Below, piece by piece: positions 27,776-35,215 of a stretch of DNA of 41,079 bases. Under the pieces are notes generated by a model. It ran no database searches. It saw nothing but the letters and a program-made list of their open reading frames with translations, and was not told where the DNA came from. The translations under genes and the position numbers were made by a program. The DNA comes from 73-13 sp035555435 (GTDB lineage Bacteria; Actinomycetota; Actinomycetes; Actinomycetales; Microbacteriaceae): the NCBI GenBank assembly GCA_035555435.1, contig DATMGN010000064.1, positions 1 through 41,079 on the forward strand, in the 5' to 3' direction. Each line of letters starts with the position of its first letter. Position 1 is the stretch's first letter.

Positions 27776-29194
27776 ATGGACCCCGTGGTCAACGAGTTCG
27801 GGCGCAAGCACCGCATCGCCGTCCTCGGCGGCGGCCCGGGCGGCTATGAGGCGGCGCTCGCGGGCGCGCAGCTCGGCGCCGAAGTCACCCTGGTAGAACG
27901 CCGGGGGGTCGGCGGCAGCGCGGTCCTCACCGACGTCGTCCCCTCCAAGACGCTCATCGCGACCGCCGAGGTCGCGCAGGCGGTGCGCGGCGCCTACGAC
28001 CTGGGCATCCGGCTCGCGAGCGCCGGCGGGCGGCGAGTCGCCGAGCCCGAGCAGGTGACCGTCGCCTTGAGCGTCGTCAACGCGCGGCTGCTGCGGCTCG
28101 CCGCCGCGCAGTCGGAGGACATGACCGCGGAGCTGCGCCGCGCCGGCGTGCGCATCGTCGAGGGCGAGGGCCGGCTCGACGGGCCCGAGCGGCTCGTCGT
28201 CGGCGAGCACGAGATCCCCGCCGACACGATCGTCATCGCGACCGGCGCGCGGCCCCGGGAGCTGCCGAGCGCGATGCCCGACGGCGAGCGGATCCTGACC
28301 TGGACGCAGCTCTACGCGATCGACGAGCTGCCCGAGCACCTCATCGTCGTCGGCTCCGGCGTGACGGGCGCCGAGTTCGCCTCCGCCTACCGCAACCTCG
28401 GGTCGCGGGTCACCCTCGTCAGCTCGCGGGATCGCGTGCTGCCGGGCGAGGACGTGGACGCGGCGCTCGTGCTCGAGGAGGTGTTCGCCCGGATCGGCCT
28501 CGAGGTGCTCTCCAAGTCGCGCGCCGAGCGGGTCGAGCGCATCGCCGACGGCGTCCGCGTGACGCTCTCCGACGGCCGCACCGTCGACGGCTCGCACTGC
28601 CTCATGGCGGTCGGCTCGATCCCGAACACGCAGGACATCGGGCTCGCCGAGGCCGGCGTGCTCCTCGACGACTCCGGCCACATCCGCGTCAACCGCGTCG
28701 CGGGCACGAGCGTGCCGTCGATCTATGCGGCCGGCGACTGCTCGAACTTCCTCCCGCTCGCCTCCGTCGCCTCGATGCAGGGGCGCACGGCGGTCTACCA
28801 CGCGATGGGCGACGTCGTGCAGCCGGCGGAGCTGCGCAACGTGACGTCGAACATCTTCACGCAGCCCGAGATCGCGACCGTCGGCTGGCAGCAGCCGCAG
28901 GTCGAGGACGGGACCGTGCGCGGCGTCATCTTCAAGCTGCCGCTCGAGCCGAACCCGCGCGCCAAGATGCTCGGGATCCAACACGGCTTCGTCAAGCTCT
29001 TTGCGACGACGACGACGCGGCAGATCCTCGGCGGCGTCGTCGTCGCCCCGAAGGCGTCGGAGCTCATCCTGCCGATTTCGATCGCCGTCGAGCATCGACT
29101 CACGGTCGACGACCTCGCGCAGGCGTTCTCCGTCTACCCGTCGCTCGCGAGCTCCATCACCGACGCCGCGCGCGCCATGCACATCGTCAAGTAG
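27776..29194 (+). CDS. lpdA: Cysteine-less flavoprotein disulfide reductase homologue (LpdA-like quinone reductase)
   Basis: This 472-residue protein has the dihydrolipoyl dehydrogenase fold: FAD motif VLGGGPGGYEAALAGAQLG, a second dinucleotide motif VVGSGVTGAEFASAY and the FAD segment YAAGDCS. The redox CxxxxC is replaced: GVGGSAVLTDVVPSK has A49 and V54 at the cysteine positions. The C-terminal HxHPT...E dyad reads SVYPS. It therefore cannot act as a lipoamide dehydrogenase. M. tuberculosis LpdA (Rv3303c), an NAD(P)H:quinone reductase, lacks the same residues. The start is uncertain: GTG 27764, ATG 27776 or GTG 27785. Confidence 0.87.
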   Translation: MDPVVNEFGRKHRIAVLGGGPGGYEAALAGAQLGAEVTLVERRGVGGSAVLTDVVPSKTLIATAEVAQAVRGAYDLGIRLASAGGRRVAEPEQVTVALSVVNARLLRLAAAQSEDMTAELRRAGVRIVEGEGRLDGPERLVVGEHEIPADTIVIATGARPRELPSAMPDGERILTWTQLYAIDELPEHLIVVGSGVTGAEFASAYRNLGSRVTLVSSRDRVLPGEDVDAALVLEEVFARIGLEVLSKSRAERVERIADGVRVTLSDGRTVDGSHCLMAVGSIPNTQDIGLAEAGVLLDDSGHIRVNRVAGTSVPSIYAAGDCSNFLPLASVASMQGRTAVYHAMGDVVQPAELRNVTSNIFTQPEIATVGWQQPQVEDGTVRGVIFKLPLEPNPRAKMLGIQHGFVKLFATTTTRQILGGVVVAPKASELILPISIAVEHRLTVDDLAQAFSVYPSLASSITDAARAMHIVK

Positions 29195-29199
29195 GCGGC

Positions 29200-30948
29200 T
29201 CAGTCCGCGATCGTCAGCAGGACGTGCCCGCTGGCGACGGTCTGCCCGACGGGCGCGTCGATCCGCGTCACGACGCCGTCCTTGTGCGCGGCGAGCGGCT
29301 GCTCCATCTTCATCGCCTCGAGCACGAGCACGGTCTCGCCCTTGACGACGCGCTGGCCCTCTTCGACCGCGACCTTGACGATCGTCGCCTGCATCGGCGC
29401 CTTGATCGAGTCGCCCGTCGCGGTGTCGACCGCCCCATGCGACTTGCGTCGCGGCGGCGCGCCGCTCGCGTCGGTGCTCGCCCCGACGAGCTTGGCGGGC
29501 AGGCTGACCTCGACGCGCTTGCCGTCGACCTCGACGACGACGCTCGTGCGGGCCGCGGGGGACCTCGGCTCCTGGAGCTCGCCCGACCACGGTTCGATCT
29601 CGCCGGCCCACTCCTGCTCGATCCACGAGGTGTAGACGCTGAACGGCTCCGAGGTGAAGGCGGGGTCACGCAGCACGTTGCGGTGGAACGGCAGCACGGT
29701 CGGCAGGCCGGTGATCTCGAACTCGTCGAGCGCGCGACGGGCGCGCTCCAGCGCGTCGGCACGGGTCGCGCCCGTGACGATGACCTTGGCGAGCAGTGAG
29801 TCGAAGGCGCCTGAGACGACGTCGCCGGTCGTCACGCCGGAGTCGATGCGGATGCCGGGGCCGCCGGGGAAGCGCAGCGAGTGGACGGGGCCGGGGGACG
29901 GGAGGAAGCCGCGACCGGGGTCCTCGCCGTTGATACGGAACTCGATCGAGTGACCCTGCGGCTCCGGGTCGGCGTAGTCGAGCACGCCGCCCTCCGCGAG
30001 GCGGAACTGCTCGCGCACGAGGTCGATGCCGGTGATCTCCTCCGACACCGGGTGCTCGACCTGGAGACGGGTATTGACCTCGAGGAAGGACACGGTGCCG
30101 TCGGCGCCGATCAGGAACTCGCACGTACCCGCACCTAGGTAGCCCGCCTCGCGCAGGATCGCCTTCGAGCTGTCGACGAGCAGCCGCTGCTGCTCGGGCG
30201 TGAGGAAGGGGGCGGGCGCCTCCTCGACGAGCTTCTGGTGCCGGCGCTGCAGCGAGCAGTCGCGGGTGGAGACGACGACGACGTTGCCGTGCGCGTCGGC
30301 GAGGCACTGCGTCTCGACGTGGCGGGGCTTATCAAGGTACTTCTCGACGAAGCACTCGCCGCGGCCGAACGCGGCGGTCGCCTCGCGCACCGCCGATTCG
30401 TAGAGCTCGCCGATCTCGTCGCGGCTGCGCGCGACCTTGAGGCCGCGGCCGCCGCCGCCGAACGCCGCCTTGATCGCGACCGGCAGCCCGAACTCGTCGG
30501 CGAACGCGATGACCTCGTCGGCCGTCGTCACGGGGTTGAGGGTGCCGGGCGCGAGCGGCGCGCCGACCTTCTCGGCGATGTGTCGGGCGGAGACCTTGTC
30601 GCCGAGCGAGCGGATCGCGTCGGGGGAGGGACCCACCCAGGTGAGCCCAGCGTCGATGACCGCCTCGGCGAACTCGGCGTTCTCCGCGAGGAACCCGTAG
30701 CCGGGGTGGACGGCGTCGGCGCCCGAGCGCCGCGCGACGCCGAGGAGCTTGTCGATGACGAGATAGGTCTCGGCGCTCGTCGCCCCGTCGAGCGCATACG
30801 CTTCGTCGGCGAGTCGGACGTGCCGGGCGTCCCGGTCCTGATCGGCGTAGACGGCGACCGTGCCGATGCCGGCGTCCCTCGCTGCGCGGATGACGCGCAC
30901 TGCGATCTCTCCGCGGTTGGCGATGAGCACCTTCGTGATGCGAGCCAT
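29200..30948 (-). CDS. accA3: Acyl-CoA carboxylase biotin carboxylase/BCCP subunit
   Basis: It carboxylates its own biotin with bicarbonate and ATP, feeding the AccD carboxyltransferase for malonyl- or propionyl-CoA metabolism. The 582-residue protein has an N-terminal biotin carboxylase (LIANRGEIAVRVIRAA, HPGYGFLAENAEFAEA, ATP-grasp FGGGGRGLK, EVNTRLQVEHPVSE), a linker, and a C-terminal biotinyl domain with EAMKM and biotin acceptor K547. The stop lies 5 bp from the convergent lpdA stop. TAGGCT lies 9 nt before the ATG. Confidence 0.96.
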   Translation of the reverse strand: MARITKVLIANRGEIAVRVIRAARDAGIGTVAVYADQDRDARHVRLADEAYALDGATSAETYLVIDKLLGVARRSGADAVHPGYGFLAENAEFAEAVIDAGLTWVGPSPDAIRSLGDKVSARHIAEKVGAPLAPGTLNPVTTADEVIAFADEFGLPVAIKAAFGGGGRGLKVARSRDEIGELYESAVREATAAFGRGECFVEKYLDKPRHVETQCLADAHGNVVVVSTRDCSLQRRHQKLVEEAPAPFLTPEQQRLLVDSSKAILREAGYLGAGTCEFLIGADGTVSFLEVNTRLQVEHPVSEEITGIDLVREQFRLAEGGVLDYADPEPQGHSIEFRINGEDPGRGFLPSPGPVHSLRFPGGPGIRIDSGVTTGDVVSGAFDSLLAKVIVTGATRADALERARRALDEFEITGLPTVLPFHRNVLRDPAFTSEPFSVYTSWIEQEWAGEIEPWSGELQEPRSPAARTSVVVEVDGKRVEVSLPAKLVGASTDASGAPPRRKSHGAVDTATGDSIKAPMQATIVKVAVEEGQRVVKGETVLVLEAMKMEQPLAAHKDGVVTRIDAPVGQTVASGHVLLTIAD

Positions 30949-30957
30949 GGTCCACCC

Positions 30958-30963
30958 AGCCTA
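30958..30963 (-). promoter_or_regulatory. -10 hexamer TAGGCT (accA3)
   Basis: The 9 nt spacing to the ATG is slightly longer than for the leaderless cases, so a leader of only 2-3 nt is expected. Confidence 0.45.
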
Positions 30964-30993
30964 TTGAGCCGCGCCGCCGGACCCTTGGCGCAG

Positions 30994-31088
30994 CCCCACA
31001 ATCTCGCCACCCCGACCCTGTCCCCTCCCCACAATGCCGCAGCGCCGCGTTCTCGCATTCTCTCTGTGGGGATGAGCGGGAGAACGCG
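30994..31088. repeat. Interleaved inverted repeats between accA3 and maf
   Basis: CCCCACAAT occurs directly repeated at 30994 and 31027. CCCCACA (31027-31033) pairs with TGTGGGG (31065-31071), and CGCGTTCTC (31046-31054) with GAGAACGCG (31080-31088). The arms interleave rather than nest, a pseudoknot order. The last arm ends just before the maf stop codon. Confidence 0.7.
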
Positions 31089-31089
31089 A

Positions 31090-31692
31090 TCAGCGGCGGC
31101 TGGTGAGGGACGGCCAGGGGGTGCCGAGGGAGCGGGCGAGGGAGCGAAGGGCCGCGAGGGAGAGGCCGACGACCGAGTGCGGGTCGCCGTCGATGCGGGT
31201 GATGAACGGGGCCGCGAGGCCCTCGAGCGTGAAAGCGCCCGCGACCGGCAGCGGCTCGCCGGTCGCGACGTACCAGTCGATCTCGGCGTCCGACACGTCG
31301 GCGAACTCCACCTCGGTCGACACGACCGCGGCGGCGTGCGCCCCCGTCGATGCGTCGATGAGGCAGTGACCCGTGTGCAGGGTGCCGACCCGGCCGCGCA
31401 TCGCGCGCCAGCGCTCGGTCGCAACCTCGGCCAGGTGCGGCTTGCCGTAGACGCGGCCGTCGAGCTCGAAGACGGAATCGCAGCCGAGGATGAGCCCGGC
31501 GTCGGCACGCTGCACCTCGGACACCGCCCGGGCCTTCGCGGCGGCGAGCAGCTCGACGAGGGCGCGCGGCTCCGCGACCCCCGCGCCGACCGCCGTCTCG
31601 TCGACGTCGGGCGCGACGACGACGGGCTCGATGCCGGCCATCCGCAGCAGTCCGAGGCGCGACGGCGAGGTCGAGGCGAGGGTGAGGCGCAT
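31090..31692 (-). CDS. maf: Maf-family nucleoside triphosphate pyrophosphatase
   Basis: It hydrolyses non-canonical or pyrimidine nucleoside triphosphates and is a housecleaning enzyme linked to cell division. The 200-residue protein shows the N-terminal LASTSPSRLGLLRMAGI phosphate site, DETAVG in place of the more common DE(x)2-3E segment, GCDSVFELDGRVYGKP with the catalytic Asp, and HTGHCLID. The start ATG is preceded by GGGGAGG. In M. tuberculosis maf lies near accA3 and accD5, as here. Confidence 0.92.
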   Translation of the reverse strand: MRLTLASTSPSRLGLLRMAGIEPVVVAPDVDETAVGAGVAEPRALVELLAAAKARAVSEVQRADAGLILGCDSVFELDGRVYGKPHLAEVATERWRAMRGRVGTLHTGHCLIDASTGAHAAAVVSTEVEFADVSDAEIDWYVATGEPLPVAGAFTLEGLAAPFITRIDGDPHSVVGLSLAALRSLARSLGTPWPSLTSRR

Positions 31693-31718
31693 GCGACCAT
31701 CCTCCCCTGCGGGGCCCC

Positions 31719-31794
31719 GTCGGGCTGAGGAATCGCTCCCGGGCTGAGGTTTCGGGTGCGAAAGGTCGGCCGCCGCGGGAATGCTCAGCCCGAC
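31719..31794. repeat. Intergenic inverted repeat (GTCGGGCTGAG)
   Basis: Perfect 11 bp arms GTCGGGCTGAG (31719-31729) and CTCAGCCCGAC (31784-31794) bracket the promoter region between divergent maf and the methyltransferase. CGGGCTGAGG also occurs twice directly (31721, 31740). Confidence 0.65.
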
Positions 31795-31799
31795 ATCCC

Positions 31800-31805
31800 T
31801 ACGCT
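31800..31805 (+). promoter_or_regulatory. -10 hexamer TACGCT, leaderless type (RNA methyltransferase)
   Basis: TACGCT is followed by 6 nt and the GTG at 31812. No ribosome-binding site is present. Confidence 0.6.
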
Positions 31806-31811
31806 GGGCAG

Positions 31812-33098
31812 GTGAATCGCGACCGAGCGCCCGAGCCTGAGGTCACGCTCGACCTCGACGTGACCGGCATCGCCCACGGCGGCGTCGGCGTCGCCCGGGA
31901 CGACGACGGCCGTGTCGTCTTCGTCGCGGACGCGATCCCGGGCGAGCGGGTGCGGGCGCTCGTCACCGAGGCGAAGAAGTCCTTCGCCCGCGCCGTCGCC
32001 CTCGATGTGCTCGAGCCCTCACCCGACCGGGTCGACCACGTCTGGGCGGAGGCGGCCCTCGAGCGCGACCCGGGCGACCGGGTCGGCGGCGCCGAGTTCG
32101 GGCACATCGCGCTTGCCCGGCAGCGCGCGCTCAAGGCCGAGGTGCTCCTCGACGCGCTGCGGCGCTTCGGCGGGATCGACGTCGACGCGCGATTCCCCGA
32201 TCTCGACCCCACGACGCTCGTCGAGCCCGCACCGGGCGACGACGCGGCGAACGGCCTCGGCTGGCGCACGCGCGTCCGGCTGTCGATCGGCCCCGACGGG
32301 CGGCCCGGCCAGTTCGCCGCGCGCTCGCACCGCGTCGTGCCGGTCGCGTCGCTGCCGCTCGCGCTGCCCGAGATCGCGGCCGTGCTCGCGCAGGAGTTCG
32401 CCCCCGGCGACACGGTCACCGCGGTCGTGCCGGCCGGCGGCGAGCTGCGGCTCGTGATCGCCGCGGACGCGACGCAGCGCGCGCAGCGGCCGAGCACGAT
32501 CGAGGAGCGGGTCGGCGACCGGACGTTCCGCGTCGACGACACCGGCTTCTGGCAGGTGCACCGTGCGGCGCCGCAGATCCTGGTCGACGCGGTGCGCGAC
32601 GCGGTCGACCCCGCGCGCTTCGACCCGAGCGCCGCGAACCTCGACCTCTACGGCGGCGTCGGCCTCCTCGCCGCCGCGCTCGGTGACCTCGGCGGACCCG
32701 CGACCCGCATCGAGACGGTCGAGTCGGACGCGCGCGCGTCAGCGTATGCGGCGGAGAACCTCGGCGACCTGCAGCACGCGCTCGCGACCGTCGGCCGAGT
32801 CGACCGGGTGTTGCGAGAGTGGCACACCTCGACTCGGCCGGCGGTCTCGCCCGGGGAGCGCGCGGGGGCCACGATCGTGCTCGACCCGCCGCGCTCCGGC
32901 GCCGGGATCGAGGTCGTGCGCGGCATCGCGGAGCTCGGCGCCGCGCAGCTCGTCTACGTCGCCTGCGACCCCGTCGCGCTCGCGCGCGACACCAAGACGC
33001 TCGAGGCGAGCGGATACCGCCTGACGCGGATCAGCGCCCACGACCTCTTCCCGCACACGCACCACCTGGAGTCGATCGCGACGTTCGTCCGCGACTGA
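31812..33098 (+). CDS. RlmCD/TrmA-like tRNA/rRNA (uracil-5-)methyltransferase
   Basis: This SAM-dependent methyltransferase of the TrmA/RlmD family has 428 residues. It opens with a TRAM RNA-binding domain (about 10-68), then the SAM motif LDLYGGVGLLAAAL, DPPRSGAG and the catalytic cysteine C385 in YVACDPVALARD. The [4Fe-4S] motif CGGC of RlmC/RlmD reads V91-G-G-A94, so the cluster is lost. The target uridine cannot be assigned. GTG start with leaderless-type promoter; a strong terminator follows. Confidence 0.9.
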   Translation: MNRDRAPEPEVTLDLDVTGIAHGGVGVARDDDGRVVFVADAIPGERVRALVTEAKKSFARAVALDVLEPSPDRVDHVWAEAALERDPGDRVGGAEFGHIALARQRALKAEVLLDALRRFGGIDVDARFPDLDPTTLVEPAPGDDAANGLGWRTRVRLSIGPDGRPGQFAARSHRVVPVASLPLALPEIAAVLAQEFAPGDTVTAVVPAGGELRLVIAADATQRAQRPSTIEERVGDRTFRVDDTGFWQVHRAAPQILVDAVRDAVDPARFDPSAANLDLYGGVGLLAAALGDLGGPATRIETVESDARASAYAAENLGDLQHALATVGRVDRVLREWHTSTRPAVSPGERAGATIVLDPPRSGAGIEVVRGIAELGAAQLVYVACDPVALARDTKTLEASGYRLTRISAHDLFPHTHHLESIATFVRD

Positions 33099-33109
33099 GC
33101 CGCCGAATG

Positions 33110-33142
33110 GGGATGGCCGGGCGAGAGCCGCCCGGCCATCCC
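33110..33142 (+). terminator. Strong intrinsic hairpin after the methyltransferase gene
   Basis: GGGATGGCCGGGC (33110-33122) pairs perfectly over 13 bp with 33130-33142 around a 7 nt loop, 12 nt after the stop codon. A short TCTT tail follows. Confidence 0.85.
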
Positions 33143-33170
33143 TCTTCCGGATCAGGACGACAACCCGAAT

Positions 33171-33217
33171 ATCGCCCGATCCGCCCCCATGCCGCAGACC
33201 AACAGGGGTCGGGCGAT
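33171..33217. repeat. Second inverted repeat in the 188 bp convergent gap
   Basis: Perfect 9 bp arms ATCGCCCGA (33171-33179) and TCGGGCGAT (33209-33217) extend inward with CCCC/GGGG. It could end the accD-accE transcript on the minus strand. The rest of the gap to 33286 holds only a short TTGCGCGCAA palindrome. Confidence 0.5.
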
Positions 33218-33286
33218 GGACGCGTTGCGCGCAAGTCAACCGTGCGCGCCCTCATGCTAACGCAGGCTCACAGCCATTCACCAAGT

Positions 33287-33493
33287 TCAGCGGGCCGCAT
33301 GGCGCCAGGCGACCGGTCCGCGCGAGCGGTCGCCGAATGGCTCGACCGCGTGCCGCCAGCGCGGCTCGGGAGCGGGCGCTCGGTGTGCTGCCCGCTGCTC
33401 CTCGAGCATCGCGGTGACAACACTCGTGACGGCGGCGATCTCCTCGGGGCTGAGGCCCGGGGTGACGACGCGGAGGTCGACGTCCTCGCTCAC
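33287..33493 (-). CDS. accE: Acyl-CoA carboxylase epsilon subunit
   Basis: This small accessory subunit is found with actinobacterial acyl-CoA carboxylases and helps the alpha and beta subunits assemble. It is 68 residues, within the usual range. The N-terminal half (LRVVTPGLSPEEIAAVTSVV) is a helical segment typical of the family. The C-terminal GPVAWRHAAR matches the common GPGAWRxSG ending. GTG start overlaps the accD stop (GTGA). It is short and divergent, but position and ending make the call reasonable. Confidence 0.86.
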   Translation of the reverse strand: MSEDVDLRVVTPGLSPEEIAAVTSVVTAMLEEQRAAHRAPAPEPRWRHAVEPFGDRSRGPVAWRHAAR

Positions 33494-35085
33494 AGCGGGA
33501 TGTTCCCGTGCTTCTTGGGCGGCTCGGCGGCGCGCTTGGTGCGCAGCGCCCGCAACGCCTTCGTCACGACGACGCGGGTCGCCGCGGGCTCGATGACCCC
33601 GTCGAGCTCGCCGCGCTCGGCCGCGAGGAACGGCGAGGCGACCTCGTAGGTGTACTCGTTCGCGAGCTTCGTGCGCACGGCGCTCACGTCCTCGCCGGTC
33701 TCCTCGGCGCGCTTCAGCTCGCCCCGGTAGAGGATGTTGACAGCCCCCTGCCCGCCCATGACGGCGATCTCGGCGGTCGGCCAGGCGTAGTTGAGGTCGG
33801 CGCCCATCTGCTTGGAGCCCATGACGATGTAGGCGCCGCCGTAGGCCTTGCGAGTGATGACGGTGACGAGCGGCACGGTCGCCTCCGCGTACGCGTAGAG
33901 CAGCTTCGCACCGCGCCGGATGATGCCGGTCCACTCCTGATCGGTGCCGGGCAGGAAGCCGGGGGTGTCGACGAACGTGAGGATGGGGATCGAGAAGGCG
34001 TCGCAGAACCGCAGGAACCGGGCCGCCTTCTCGCCCGCCGCGATGTTGAGCGTGCCGGCCATGACGTTCGGCTGGTTCGCGATGATGCCGACCGTCCGGC
34101 CCTCGACCCGCCCGAATCCGACGATGACGTTCGGGGCGAACAGCGGCTGGATCTCCAGGAAGTCGCCGTCGTCGACGACGTGCTCGATGACGGTGAGGAT
34201 GTCGTAGGGCTGGTTGGGGGAGTCGGGGATCAGGGTGTTGAGCCGGCGATCGGCGTCCGTGATCTCGAGGTCGACGGCCGCGTCGTAGACGGGCGGGTCG
34301 GTGAAGTTGTTGTCCGGGAGGAACGCGATGAGGGCGCGCACGTAGTCGAGCGCATCGTCCTCGTCAGCGGCGAGATAGTGCGCGACGCCCGAGGTCTTGT
34401 TGTGGGTGAGCGCGCCGCCGAGGTCCTCCATCGTGACGTCCTCGCCGGTCACGGTCTTGATGACGTCGGGGCCGGTGACGAACATCTGCGAGGTCTTGTC
34501 GACCATGACGACGAAGTCGGTGAGCGCGGGGGAGTAGACGGCGCCGCCCGCGGCCGGGCCCATGATGACCGAGATCTGGGGGATGACGCCCGAGGCCGCG
34601 GTGTTGCGCCGGAAGATCTCGCCGTACTTGCCGAGCGCGACGACGCCCTCCTGGATGCGCGCGCCGCCGGAGTCGAGCAGGCCGATGATCGGCACGCCCG
34701 TCTTCAGCGCGTGGTCCATGACCTTGACGATCTTCTCGCCGGCGACCTCGCCGAGCGAGCCGCCGAAGATGGTGAAGTCCTGGCTGTACACCGCGACCTG
34801 GCGGCCGTGGATCGTGCCGACACCCGTCACGACCGCGTCGCCGTAGGGGCGCGACTTGTCCATCCCGAACGCGGTCGTGCGATGGCGCACGAACTCGTCG
34901 AGCTCGACGAAAGAGCCATGGTCGAGCAGTCCCTCGATGCGCTCGCGCGCCGTCTGCTTGCCCTTCGCGTGCTGCTTCGCGATCGCCGCCTCGCCGGGCG
35001 CGGTGACGGCGTCGTGGTAGCGCGCCTTGAGGTCCGCGATGCGGCCCGCGGTCGTCATCAGATCGGGCGCCTGGTCCTCACTCAT
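33490..35085 (-). CDS. accD: Acyl-CoA carboxylase carboxyltransferase (AccD5-like)
   Basis: It transfers the carboxyl group from carboxybiotin to acetyl- or propionyl-CoA. The 531-residue carboxyltransferase has N- and C-terminal crotonase-like halves, with oxyanion glycine pairs in IGLLDSGGARIQEG...MGPAAGGAVYSPALTD and in DTPGFLPGTDQE...RKAYGGAYIVMGSKQMGAD. The C-terminal KKHGNIPL is the conserved family ending. Propionyl-CoA preference is likely by family but not shown. ATG start with TATCGT 7 nt upstream. Divergent from birA. Confidence 0.96.
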   Translation of the reverse strand: MSEDQAPDLMTTAGRIADLKARYHDAVTAPGEAAIAKQHAKGKQTARERIEGLLDHGSFVELDEFVRHRTTAFGMDKSRPYGDAVVTGVGTIHGRQVAVYSQDFTIFGGSLGEVAGEKIVKVMDHALKTGVPIIGLLDSGGARIQEGVVALGKYGEIFRRNTAASGVIPQISVIMGPAAGGAVYSPALTDFVVMVDKTSQMFVTGPDVIKTVTGEDVTMEDLGGALTHNKTSGVAHYLAADEDDALDYVRALIAFLPDNNFTDPPVYDAAVDLEITDADRRLNTLIPDSPNQPYDILTVIEHVVDDGDFLEIQPLFAPNVIVGFGRVEGRTVGIIANQPNVMAGTLNIAAGEKAARFLRFCDAFSIPILTFVDTPGFLPGTDQEWTGIIRRGAKLLYAYAEATVPLVTVITRKAYGGAYIVMGSKQMGADLNYAWPTAEIAVMGGQGAVNILYRGELKRAEETGEDVSAVRTKLANEYTYEVASPFLAAERGELDGVIEPAATRVVVTKALRALRTKRAAEPPKKHGNIPL

Positions 35086-35092
35086 GGCGTCC

Positions 35093-35098
35093 ACGATA
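35093..35098 (-). promoter_or_regulatory. -10 hexamer TATCGT, leaderless type (accD)
   Basis: TATCGT is followed by 7 nt and the ATG at 35085. No ribosome-binding site is visible. Confidence 0.6.
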
Positions 35099-35144
35099 GC
35101 GAGCGCCCGTGCGGCGCACGGTGCAAGGAAGAATGCACGAACTA

Positions 35145-35170
35145 AGGAGGATCTTGGGAGGATTCCTCCT
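35145..35170. promoter_or_regulatory. Inverted repeat between accD and birA
   Basis: AGGAGGA (35145-35151) and TCCTCCT (35164-35170) are perfect inverted arms in the middle of the divergent promoter region. A smaller GTGCA/TGCAC pair lies just upstream. An operator is possible. No known BirA or BioQ site is recognised. Confidence 0.4.
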
Positions 35171-35203
35171 GTCGTCGCCGGAAGCCCTTGCGCGGCGAAG
35201 GGG

Positions 35204-35209
35204 TACGCT
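35204..35209 (+). promoter_or_regulatory. -10 hexamer TACGCT, leaderless type (birA)
   Basis: TACGCT is followed by 6 nt and the GTG at 35216, the same hexamer and spacing as at 31800-31805. Confidence 0.6.
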
Positions 35210-35215
35210 CGGCGC

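Noticed and set aside
26282..29626. A 1114-codon open frame on the minus strand across the MetE-like and LpdA genes.
   Set aside because: Same cause: the plus-strand genes carry intact family motifs and the antisense translation is low-complexity.
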